DNA from: Anaerolineae bacterium | Lineage (GTDB): Bacteria; Chloroflexota; Anaerolineae; Aggregatilineales; Phototrophicaceae | Reading direction: 5' to 3' | DNA length: 12,602 nt | NCBI GenBank assembly: GCA_014379235.1 | Contig: JACMMD010000159.1 | Coordinates: 1 to 12,602, forward strand | Shown here: positions 8,068 to 12,602 of the stretch, in pieces | Position numbering within the stretch: the stretch's first letter is position 1 | Layout: the number at the start of each line of letters is the position of its first letter | Program-made: the position numbers and the translations under genes | The notes under the pieces: model-generated | What the model was told of the DNA's origin: nothing | Databases searched by the model: none | What the model saw: only the letters and a program-made list of their open reading frames with translations

Positions 8068-9339
8068 TTATTCAGATTCAATGCGCGTCAGCGTATATTG
8101 TGCGCTCAACAATGCCAGCAGCCACCAGAACACGAAACCGAACCGATCCCACAATGTGACGGCATCGGCCAAGCCAAAGACCGTGTGAGCGATCAACCCA
8201 CCAGCGACGGCGATGGCAATCACTCGCCCTTGTCCGCCGGCTTGCGGCGGACTGCGGCGATAGATAACCAAGATCATGTAACCCGCGACTACATGCCAGC
8301 CGATAAATACGAGCAGTCCCGGAATACCCATATCGGTAGCGACTTGCAGTAGTTCATTGTGAGCGTGCGGCAGTATTCGCGTTCCATACGTGGGTACAGG
8401 ATAACGCTCGCGTACCCTTCCATCACGATACATCGCCATGCCCACTCCTGTCAGTGGATAATCGCGCACCATGGCAAAGCCGCTGCTCATGATTTCCCCA
8501 CGCATGGTAAAGCTGGATTCATCGCGCTCTAGGCTGCTGCGCGCTTGGTTCGAGTTGCTAAATACGTTGGCGATAATCAACACTTCGAGCAGCGTTACAG
8601 CCCCCACAGCGGCCAGCGCAGTTATTCGCCAGCGACGGTTTCTTATCAGCAGAAAAATGACCATCACCAGCGCGAACAGCACCCCGATAATGGCGGCACG
8701 GCTCTGGCCCAAGAACAGGGCGAACGCCATCAACAAAGCCGCGATAGCCCCACTATCGCCATATGGCAGCTTGGCCCGCCAGCGATAAATCGCAATCGCG
8801 CCGACGCAGGGTACAAGCCACGCCAGTGCGCCTGCGATCTCGTTCGGATTGAAGCCCGTCTCTGCGGCCCAAAAGTTCTCAATGACCGGGAGATAGTTGG
8901 TGATGAAATACATCTGGCGCGTTTTGGTCGTCCACTGTGTCGAGCCAACAGCCATAACGCCGATCAACAGCGACAACCATATCGTCAAAGCCAGCAAGCC
9001 ATCGAGCTTGCGATGAGCGCGGGCATATTCGACAAAAGCGACAATAGTTGCCATGCCAAGCACGACGCGCCCCAACATGCCTATGCCGCGTGTATATGGC
9101 GCGAAGAAAACATTCAACATACCCAACGCTAGAAAAGCCAGCAGCCAAAGATCAAGGGGCGTTCGCGTCCATAAGCGTCGGAAAAATATTGCCCGTCCGA
9201 TGTAGAAGGGAAGCAGCAGCGCTAACAGAAAATACCACTGATCGCGCTGGGGCGATGGATACCAAAATGCGACAGTTATCACTAGTATGCAAACGATTTC
9301 CCACCACGATAATGAAAACCCCCTAATAGTTTGGGTCAT
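8068..9339 (-). CDS. O-antigen ligase-like polytopic membrane protein (Wzy_C family)
   Basis: This 423-residue protein has roughly ten to twelve hydrophobic helices. It carries the signature of the O-antigen ligase/polymerase superfamily, which transfers or joins lipid-linked glycans at the outer face of the cytoplasmic membrane. Visible motifs are FNPNEIAG (163-170) before a helix; GQSRAA (211-216), matching the conserved SR[G/A] segment with Arg214; GVGMAMY (298-304); and PHAHNELLQVATDMGIPG (324-341), the hallmark His-x-His-Asn loop with His325, His327 and Asn328. In this superfamily the Arg and the loop His are important for catalysis. The loop between about 260 and 325 is the likely large external loop. 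The ATG at 9339 is preceded by AGGTGAG with 11 bases between them, somewhat long. Whether it is a ligase, a polymerase or a related glycosyltransferase cannot be decided from sequence alone. Two sensor kinases follow on the same strand. A perfect 8-bp hairpin lies inside the gene at 8232-8252. Confidence 0.85.
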   Translation of the reverse strand: MTQTIRGFSLSWWEIVCILVITVAFWYPSPQRDQWYFLLALLLPFYIGRAIFFRRLWTRTPLDLWLLAFLALGMLNVFFAPYTRGIGMLGRVVLGMATIVAFVEYARAHRKLDGLLALTIWLSLLIGVMAVGSTQWTTKTRQMYFITNYLPVIENFWAAETGFNPNEIAGALAWLVPCVGAIAIYRWRAKLPYGDSGAIAALLMAFALFLGQSRAAIIGVLFALVMVIFLLIRNRRWRITALAAVGAVTLLEVLIIANVFSNSNQARSSLERDESSFTMRGEIMSSGFAMVRDYPLTGVGMAMYRDGRVRERYPVPTYGTRILPHAHNELLQVATDMGIPGLLVFIGWHVVAGYMILVIYRRSPPQAGGQGRVIAIAVAGGLIAHTVFGLADAVTLWDRFGFVFWWLLALLSAQYTLTRIESE

Positions 9340-9358
9340 ACGGGTTTATGCTCACCTA

Positions 9359-9387
9359 TTTACACGACAGCGATTAGTAACTATAAT
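9359..9387 (+). promoter_or_regulatory. Sigma-70-type promoter for the BTAD regulator
   Basis: TTTACA (9359-9364, five of six consensus bases) is followed after exactly 17 bases by a perfect TATAAT (9382-9387). Transcription would start near 9394-9395 and run rightward, giving a leader of about 263 bases before the regulator's ATG. The -10 overlaps a TATAGT-like box on the opposite strand, so initiation in the two directions may be mutually exclusive. Confidence 0.6.
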
Positions 9388-9431
9388 TAACTTTGTTATG
9401 CTGTGACATTTTCTGCCCCACGATAATTAAC
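9383..9431. repeat. 9-bp direct repeat spaced 40 bp
   Basis: ATAATTAAC occurs at 9383-9391 and again at 9423-9431, exactly 40 bp apart, about four helical turns. Each copy is followed by CTGTGA (9401-9406 and 9435-9440). The first copy overlaps the -10 box of the rightward promoter. Paired sites on one face of the helix suggest binding by a dimer or by cooperating regulators, but AT-rich DNA can produce such repeats by chance. Confidence 0.35.
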
Positions 9432-9475
9432 ATACTGTGAGACTTGCTCTGAGAAAATTTGCACAATTGACAATA

Positions 9476-9491
9476 TTACATTATTATGTAA
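9476..9491. promoter_or_regulatory. Palindromic operator-like site TTACATTATTATGTAA
   Basis: Perfect 6-bp arms TTACAT and ATGTAA flank a 4-base centre. This 16-bp symmetry is typical of a dimeric repressor or activator site. It lies about 80 bases downstream of the predicted transcription start. It also lies just after a consensus TTGACA at 9467-9472, which has no good -10 at the right distance. As RNA it could form only a weak, AU-rich hairpin, so a DNA site is the likelier reading. Confidence 0.4.
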
Positions 9492-9550
9492 CGATGTCAT
9501 TGAATCTATCTCTAGAATTTAAGCAGTTGAACCCCATTCTGTCTTATGGC

Positions 9551-9567
9551 AAGGGGTTAAACCCCTT
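9551..9567 (+). promoter_or_regulatory. Leader hairpin upstream of the BTAD regulator
   Basis: AAGGGGT (9551-9557) and ACCCCTT (9561-9567) form a perfect 7-bp stem around a 3-base TAA loop. A partly T-rich stretch (TGTTCT) follows on the plus strand. In the predicted 263-base leader it could be an attenuator or RNA stability element; at DNA level it is also a 17-bp palindrome. The T-run is too poor for confident terminator status. Confidence 0.35.
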
Positions 9568-9657
9568 TGTTCTGGTGCTCATCTACCTATTTTCTAAAAC
9601 TCAAGGCCTGTCTTCTGCTCTTCGCTTTCTTTACCACCCCGGAAAGGCGGGTTATGT

Positions 9658-10959
9658 ATGATTCCTGAAAAAGTGACGTTGGTATCTCTTGAAAAATTTC
9701 GAGAGAGAGCGGCGGGCAAAAAGGCCATTTTGCTCTACCCTTGGACGAACTATCGAAATATCTTCCTGACGCATTTTCTATCCAGTGTAGAAGCGGGTCT
9801 CCTATACTACCGGATTCCCGAAAACCAGACCATGCTTACCGAATGGCTCTCCGATCTGGTGAAAGAGTTCGACCAGTTTTTAGACAGCTTCGGTAGGAAT
9901 TTGCAGCCAGCGCTTCGCAACGGCGATCCTGCAACACTTGGGGAAGCGTTGGCCGCAGATTTGGGTGAGTACAGCAGCGAACCAGTCGTATTATTCCTCG
10001 ACGAGTTTGACAGAGTGCCGCTCGATGATGATTTCAACCGCTTCGTCTCCGCACTTGTCGAAACCCTTCCCAGCCACGTTCAACTCGCATTTTCATCTAG
10101 ACGGCTCACCTATCAGCCTTGGTACGATATGGTAGCCAACGGTGACGCGATTGTACTCGGTACGGAACATCGTAAAGATGATGTGATGTTCACCATTGAA
10201 AACAAGCCAAGACCACAACTTGAAGTTTATTCTTTAGGGCGTGGTTATGCTTTAGTAAATGGTCAGCTAATAACAAATTGGGATGGTGCTCTACCTCGTA
10301 ATTTGTTCTTCTACTTCATGGATCACCCACTCGTTACCCGTGATGAAATCTTCAGTACCTTCTGGCCTAATTTATCTGTAAAAGAGGCCACTAATGTATT
10401 TCACGTCACTAAAAGAAAAATTAGTGAACGTATCAGCATGAAGGTTGATGGCCCCAGCAACTACGAACTCACACAATACAGCGGCGGCTTTTATATGCCG
10501 AGCGAAAAAGTTGTCCGACATTACGACGTAGCCGATTTTCAAGAATCGGTTGAACGTGCGTTTATGGTCGGCAATGATGAAGAGGAAACCAAGCTGCTAT
10601 CGCGGGCGATTGAACTCTACAAAGCCCCCTTCTTGCAGATGGTTGAGATGGATTGGGTGGTTGACCGCCGCGAACAATTGAAGAATATGTACGCGCAGTC
10701 GCTCATCGGCATGGCGCGCATTTGCAAGCGGCGCAACGATTTTGACAGCGCGCTCGGCTTCTTCGTGAGGGCCCTCAAAGAGACGTCCGAACGTGAGGAT
10801 ATTCACCGCGAAGTCATGTCGATTTACCTCAAGCAAGGCCGGGTCGAAGATGCCCGTATGCAGTATCAAAATCTCTCGCAAACGCTCAATCAAAAGCTGA
10901 ATATCGGCCCTTCTCGTGAAAGCCGTGAACTCTACGATTTGATCGAAGCGCAGAGCTAG
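9658..10959 (+). CDS. wHTH-BTAD transcriptional regulator with degenerate STAND-like ATPase domain
   Basis: A 433-residue probable DNA-binding regulator. Residues 1-170 resemble the start of the MalT/STAND NTPase module. The expected Walker A position (about 24-41, LLYPWTNYRNIFLTHFL) has no GxxxxGK[T/S]. Walker B, LFLDEFD (112-118, Asp115-Glu116), and a sensor-like FSSR (145-148) are retained. A winged-helix domain like that of OmpR/SARP proteins spans about 187-282; its likely recognition helix is KEATNVFHVTKRKISERI (242-259) and GGFYMP ends the wing. A bacterial transcriptional activator domain (BTAD, TPR-like helices) fills 288-430. The order ATPase-wHTH-BTAD fits SARP/AfsR-like regulators, although the ATPase comes first here. 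The ATG at 9658 has GGAAAGG 10 bases upstream. The central part is richer in A and T than the neighbouring genes. Target genes are unknown; it is divergent from the ligase gene and could control it or itself. Confidence 0.82.
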   Translation: MIPEKVTLVSLEKFRERAAGKKAILLYPWTNYRNIFLTHFLSSVEAGLLYYRIPENQTMLTEWLSDLVKEFDQFLDSFGRNLQPALRNGDPATLGEALAADLGEYSSEPVVLFLDEFDRVPLDDDFNRFVSALVETLPSHVQLAFSSRRLTYQPWYDMVANGDAIVLGTEHRKDDVMFTIENKPRPQLEVYSLGRGYALVNGQLITNWDGALPRNLFFYFMDHPLVTRDEIFSTFWPNLSVKEATNVFHVTKRKISERISMKVDGPSNYELTQYSGGFYMPSEKVVRHYDVADFQESVERAFMVGNDEEETKLLSRAIELYKAPFLQMVEMDWVVDRREQLKNMYAQSLIGMARICKRRNDFDSALGFFVRALKETSEREDIHREVMSIYLKQGRVEDARMQYQNLSQTLNQKLNIGPSRESRELYDLIEAQS

Positions 10960-10983
10960 ACTTCTCCATCCTTAGAAAACTTG

Positions 10984-11022
10984 ACAGCGCGGCTAATGTA
11001 TAATAGCCGCGCTGTTTTGTTC
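10984..11022. terminator. Strong intrinsic terminator shared by convergent genes
   Basis: ACAGCGCGGCTA (10984-10995) pairs perfectly with TAGCCGCGCTGT (11004-11015), a 12-bp GC-rich stem with an 8-base loop. It is followed by TTTGTTC on the plus strand and begins 24 bases after the regulator's stop codon. On the minus strand the reverse structure is followed by CAAGTTTTC, giving weaker bidirectional function. The stop codon and last codons of the minus-strand gene are built into the stem. Confidence 0.85.
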
Positions 11023-11634
11023 CCAGTAGCGCCAGAACGGCGCAAAGCCGCGCCAACGCAGTGCGCCTACTTCATCACAAAAGCCCACTTGAGTGCTGGC
11101 CCAAACCGAATCCATGAGTGTATCTGGCTGCCAAGCCGCACCTTTATCGAAATTCAGAATCGCGCCTGTACTCAAACCATCACGTTCCCAGTATACACCA
11201 ATGATGTCCTCCTGGCTGCTGAGGGCATCTATCCACACGCAGTCCGGCGGCCCAAGCAGCGCCATCAAATACCACATCGGTACAGGAGCATTGATCCGAA
11301 TATCGCTGACGACGCCGCGTTCGTAGTCGATCAAACCGGAGAACGGCTCGTCGGTGATCGTCAGCCAATAGTTGATGTGCGAACTGCTCACCGTAAAACG
11401 GTTCTGCGTGATAGCGAGATGGTCAGCAATCGTCTGCGGTGCTTGCTCGAACGGGGTTTCGCCGGGTACGATTCCGGCCCAACACGGCAGCGCGCAGGCC
11501 GTCAATCCGAGCCGCAAACCGATCACATCACCAGTCGCGGAAGTATTCAGCGGACGGCTCATGAGCAGCAACCCCGTCCCCAACAGGCAGGCGGGCAGCA
11601 CGGCCAGCGCTAGGCGAATCATCACATTAAGCAT
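10993..11634 (-). CDS. Exported or membrane-anchored protein of unknown function, CxxPCW motif
   Basis: A 213-residue protein not assigned to a named family. Residues 6-26 form a single hydrophobic helix after a short Arg-containing start, a signal peptide or signal anchor without a clear lipobox. The remainder should lie outside the membrane. At 47-60 there is CALPCWAGIVPGET, in which Cys47, Pro50, Cys51, Trp52, Gly54, Pro57, Gly58 and Thr60 match a CxxPCWxGIxPGxT pattern that I recall from uncharacterised Chloroflexota exported proteins. Further cysteines at 132 and 186 could pair with these in disulfides. The ATG at 11634 has no ribosome site but sits 6 bases after a TGnTAACAT element, suggesting a leaderless mRNA; the ATG at 11622 (residue 5) is an alternative. 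It is divergent from the four-helix membrane protein gene and convergent with the BTAD regulator gene. Confidence 0.75.
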   Translation of the reverse strand: MLNVMIRLALAVLPACLLGTGLLLMSRPLNTSATGDVIGLRLGLTACALPCWAGIVPGETPFEQAPQTIADHLAITQNRFTVSSSHINYWLTITDEPFSGLIDYERGVVSDIRINAPVPMWYLMALLGPPDCVWIDALSSQEDIIGVYWERDGLSTGAILNFDKGAAWQPDTLMDSVWASTQVGFCDEVGALRWRGFAPFWRYWEQNSAAIIH

Positions 11635-11682
11635 AAGGTCATGTTAGCATCAGTTGATAGACGCAGGCTATAATTTGTCCTT
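11635..11682. promoter_or_regulatory. Divergent promoter region with leaderless-type -10 boxes
   Basis: This 48-base spacer lies between two divergent start codons. Rightward, a perfect TATAAT (11669-11674) ends 8 bases before the ATG at 11683 and no ribosome site is present, which places the transcription start at or next to the start codon. Leftward, the minus strand reads TGCTAACAT, an extended -10 form with the hexamer at 11646-11641, ending 6 bases before the ATG at 11634, again without a ribosome site. No good -35 boxes are seen for either. Confidence 0.5.
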
Positions 11683-12174
11683 ATGTCAAATCAATCACCG
11701 ACTTTTACCGATATACAAGATCAAGTGGAAGCTGACGACGAAGCGCTGGACATCACCTTTGCGCGTGAGCCTGCGCCCAACCCAGACAAGATTCCGCCTG
11801 ACCATCTTGGCGTTCTGCTGGCCGGTTTAGTCATGGCTGTGGGCGGATGGTACGGACTGTATACCATCGTGACAACGAGTCTGCCCCGTGTCGGCCCGCG
11901 CTGGACGTTTTTCGTGCTGCTGCATATCGCCGTTACCGGAACCGTGCTGCCGTTCGTGCGCTACTTAAACGTGCGCTTTACCCCCGTCAACGTCGAACTA
12001 TCCCCCGGCGGTGTGATGGTACGCCAGAGCATCTGGATCGCGCTGTTCGTGGTGACGTGCGTGTGGCTGCAAATTCCGCGTGTGCTGTCATGGCCGATTG
12101 TGTTCTTTTTGGCGCTGGTGTTTATCGTCATTGAGGCATTCTTGCGCTCCCGCGAGAACAATCAAGACGACTGA
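11683..12174 (+). CDS. Four-helix integral membrane protein of unknown function
   Basis: A 163-residue protein with no family I can name. The first 40 residues are acidic and proline-containing (EADDEALDI at 16-24; DKIPPDHLG at 35-43). Four hydrophobic helices follow at about 42-63, 73-95, 112-131 and 134-154, then a short charged tail (RSRENNQDD). Between helices 2 and 3 there is a compact loop with RFTPVNVELSPGG. No catalytic motif is visible. The ATG at 11683 lacks a ribosome site and lies 8 bases after a perfect TATAAT, so the mRNA is probably leaderless. Its stop codon is 62 bases before the antitoxin start, but the antitoxin has its own promoter. It may be a small accessory membrane protein; nothing in the sequence links it to its neighbours' functions. 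Confidence 0.75.
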   Translation: MSNQSPTFTDIQDQVEADDEALDITFAREPAPNPDKIPPDHLGVLLAGLVMAVGGWYGLYTIVTTSLPRVGPRWTFFVLLHIAVTGTVLPFVRYLNVRFTPVNVELSPGGVMVRQSIWIALFVVTCVWLQIPRVLSWPIVFFLALVFIVIEAFLRSRENNQDD

Positions 12175-12193
12175 CAAGCTGCATCTCTCCCCG

Positions 12194-12202
12194 TGCTATA
12201 AT
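12194..12202 (+). promoter_or_regulatory. Extended -10 promoter of the toxin-antitoxin operon
   Basis: TGCTATAAT is a perfect extended -10 element (TG at 12194-12195, TATAAT at 12197-12202). A CTGACA at 12171-12176 resembles a -35 but is 20 bases away; extended -10 promoters can do without one. Transcription would begin near 12209, leaving a leader of about 28 bases with a good ribosome site. Confidence 0.6.
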
Positions 12203-12236
12203 TTGAATGGAACGTGGTAAGTGGAAAGAGGCTCAA

Positions 12237-12575
12237 ATGGCAGTCCGAGAAAACATACCCGTGATGATTGAAGCCAGCGAAGTAAAAAACCAGCTTGACG
12301 ACCTGCTCCGGCGCGTCAGCGAGAACCAAGAGCATATCTTCGTTGAGAAAGACGGCCACACTGTAGCCGTGTTTATTCCCGTAGATGAGTATCAACAGCT
12401 AAAGAAGATGCAAGAAAAGCTCGAAATCGAAGAGAATATGAAACTTTTCCAAAAGCTGGCGCGTGAAATTGGCGAGGAAATTGAGCGCTTAGGAATCACA
12501 GAAGAAGAGATGATGGCTCAGTTAGAAACCGCAAAACAGGAAGTCTACCGAGAATATTATGGTGGCAGCGAATAA
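12237..12575 (+). CDS. Phd/YefM-type antitoxin
   Basis: A 112-residue protein with the fold of Phd/YefM antitoxins, which bind the operator through the N-terminus and neutralise a toxin through a flexible C-terminus. Residues 8-53 carry the family pattern: PVMIEASEVKNQLDDLLRRV, then HIFVEKDGHTVAVFIPVDEY. The first strand, the amphipathic helix, the VEKDGHTVAV hairpin and the closing EY are all present. The C-terminal half (53-112) is highly charged, rich in Glu and Lys, and predicted helical, longer than in minimal Phd proteins. The ATG at 12237 was chosen because GGAAAGAGG ends 5 bases upstream. An in-frame ATG at 12207 lies too close to the predicted transcription start and lacks a ribosome site. 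Its last 17 bases overlap the following PIN-like gene in another frame, which suggests translational coupling. Autoregulation of the operon is usual in this family. Confidence 0.85.
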   Translation: MAVRENIPVMIEASEVKNQLDDLLRRVSENQEHIFVEKDGHTVAVFIPVDEYQQLKKMQEKLEIEENMKLFQKLAREIGEEIERLGITEEEMMAQLETAKQEVYREYYGGSE

Positions 12576-12602
12576 ACCGCTCCTACGTGTGATGGTTGAT
12601 TC
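12559..12602 (+). CDS. Partial PIN-domain toxin gene, cut by the window edge
   Basis: An ATG at 12559 (or GTG at 12562) overlaps the antitoxin gene's last 17 bases in the +1 frame. It opens a reading frame MVAANKPLLRVMVDS that runs out of the window. The string LLRVMVDS matches the first strand of PIN-domain ribonucleases (typically LRVVLDTN), where the Asp is the first metal-binding catalytic residue. Position directly after, and overlapping, a Phd-type antitoxin gene is the standard arrangement for such toxins. Only 14 full codons are visible, so the family call rests on this short motif plus context. No separate ribosome site is seen close to the ATG, which fits coupling to antitoxin translation. 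Confidence 0.6.
   Translation, partial: MVAANKPLLRVMVD

Larger units (their letters stand above)
9340..9657. promoter_or_regulatory. AT-rich divergent intergenic region with dense regulatory signals
   Basis: These 318 bases separate the ligase gene (left) from the BTAD regulator gene (right). They are clearly richer in A and T than the flanking genes. They hold a good rightward promoter (9359-9387), a 9-bp direct repeat (9383-9391 and 9423-9431), a 16-bp palindrome (9476-9491) and a hairpin (9551-9567). A GTG-started reading frame (9437-9661, 74 codons) ends in an ATGA overlap with the regulator. It lacks a ribosome site and its codon use differs from the neighbours, so it is not called as a gene. 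For the leftward ligase gene only a TATAGT box on the minus strand (9385-9380) with a poor -35 could be found. Confidence 0.6.

Noticed and set aside
9467..9495. Second promoter using TTGACA at 9467-9472
   Set aside because: The -35 is perfect, but at 16-18 bases downstream only TAACGA, AACGAT or ACGATG is found, a poor -10. The upstream promoter at 9359-9387 is much better.
10981..11004. Perfect TTGACA (10981-10986) and TATAAT (10999-11004) hexamers
   Set aside because: They are only 12 bases apart, far below the usual 16-18, and both fall in or against the terminator hairpin. The match is most simply a by-product of the stem and loop.
10981..11613. 210-codon plus-strand frame opposite the exported protein gene
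   Set aside because: It lacks a ribosome site, begins inside the terminator and has an Arg/His/Gln-rich product without recognisable order. The minus frame has a signal anchor and a conserved-looking Cys/Trp/Gly motif.
11654..11674. TTGATA followed by TATAAT as a full promoter for the four-helix protein gene
   Set aside because: The spacing is 9 bases, too short for a joint -35/-10 pair. Only the -10 box is retained.
12207..12236. Antitoxin start at the ATG at 12207, adding ten residues
   Set aside because: That codon lies 5 bases after the -10 box, at or before the predicted transcription start, and lacks a ribosome site. The ATG at 12237 has GGAAAGAGG at good spacing and begins the family-like sequence.
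1..12602. tRNA, rRNA, CRISPR array, insertion sequence or phage genes
   Set aside because: No cloverleaf-like sequence, no regularly spaced repeats and no transposase or integrase reading frame was seen.

Overview
The window looks like a chromosomal segment of a Chloroflexota bacterium, most likely of the Anaerolineae or a related lineage. This is inferred from four things: very large membrane-anchored histidine kinases with serial GAF domains; a regulator of the wHTH-BTAD type with a STAND-like N-terminus; an exported protein with a CxxPCWxGIxPGxT-like motif; and mid-to-high GC coding sequence with AT-rich promoters. No rRNA, tRNA, CRISPR array or insertion sequence was seen, and no search could be run to confirm the taxon.

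Left half (162-9339, all minus strand, read right to left): an O-antigen ligase-like polytopic membrane protein (9339-8068) is followed by two giant paralogous sensor histidine kinases. The first (7974-3334) has eight predicted membrane segments, five GAF domains, a PAS domain, HisKA and HATPase_c. The second (3269-162) has about eight membrane segments, two GAF domains, a PAS domain, HisKA and HATPase_c. The kinases are 64 bases apart with no terminator visible between them, so they are probably co-transcribed. The ligase gene lies about 93-129 bases upstream and may belong to the same unit. No response regulator is present, so the kinase output lies outside the window. Both kinases appear to share the same membrane module (a GGR[I/L]P motif after a transmembrane helix), which suggests duplication followed by expansion or loss of GAF domains. 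Beyond the kinases, bases 1-161 are non-coding and hold a heptanucleotide repeat and a perfect 11-bp palindromic element.

Centre (9340-11022): an AT-rich 318-base divergent intergenic region carries a near-consensus sigma-70 promoter (TTTACA-N17-TATAAT), a 9-bp direct repeat spaced exactly 40 bp, a 16-bp palindrome and a GC-rich hairpin in the probable leader. It leads into a 433-residue wHTH-BTAD regulator whose N-terminal ATPase-like part keeps a Walker B motif but has no recognisable P-loop. That gene ends at a strong 12-bp-stem terminator shared with the convergent gene on the minus strand.

Right end (10993-12602): a secreted or membrane-anchored protein of unknown function (minus strand) is divergent from a four-helix membrane protein of unknown function. 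Their 48-base spacer seems to drive leaderless transcripts. A Phd/YefM-type antitoxin follows under its own extended -10 promoter. Its last 17 bases overlap the start of a gene beginning LRVMVDS, probably a PIN-domain toxin, which is cut by the window edge.

The more novel-looking elements are the P-loop-less STAND/BTAD regulator with its complex leader, and the pair of orphan multi-GAF kinases with a shared membrane sensor module next to a polysaccharide ligase gene. That the ligase and kinases work in one surface-polysaccharide pathway is only inferred from adjacency.
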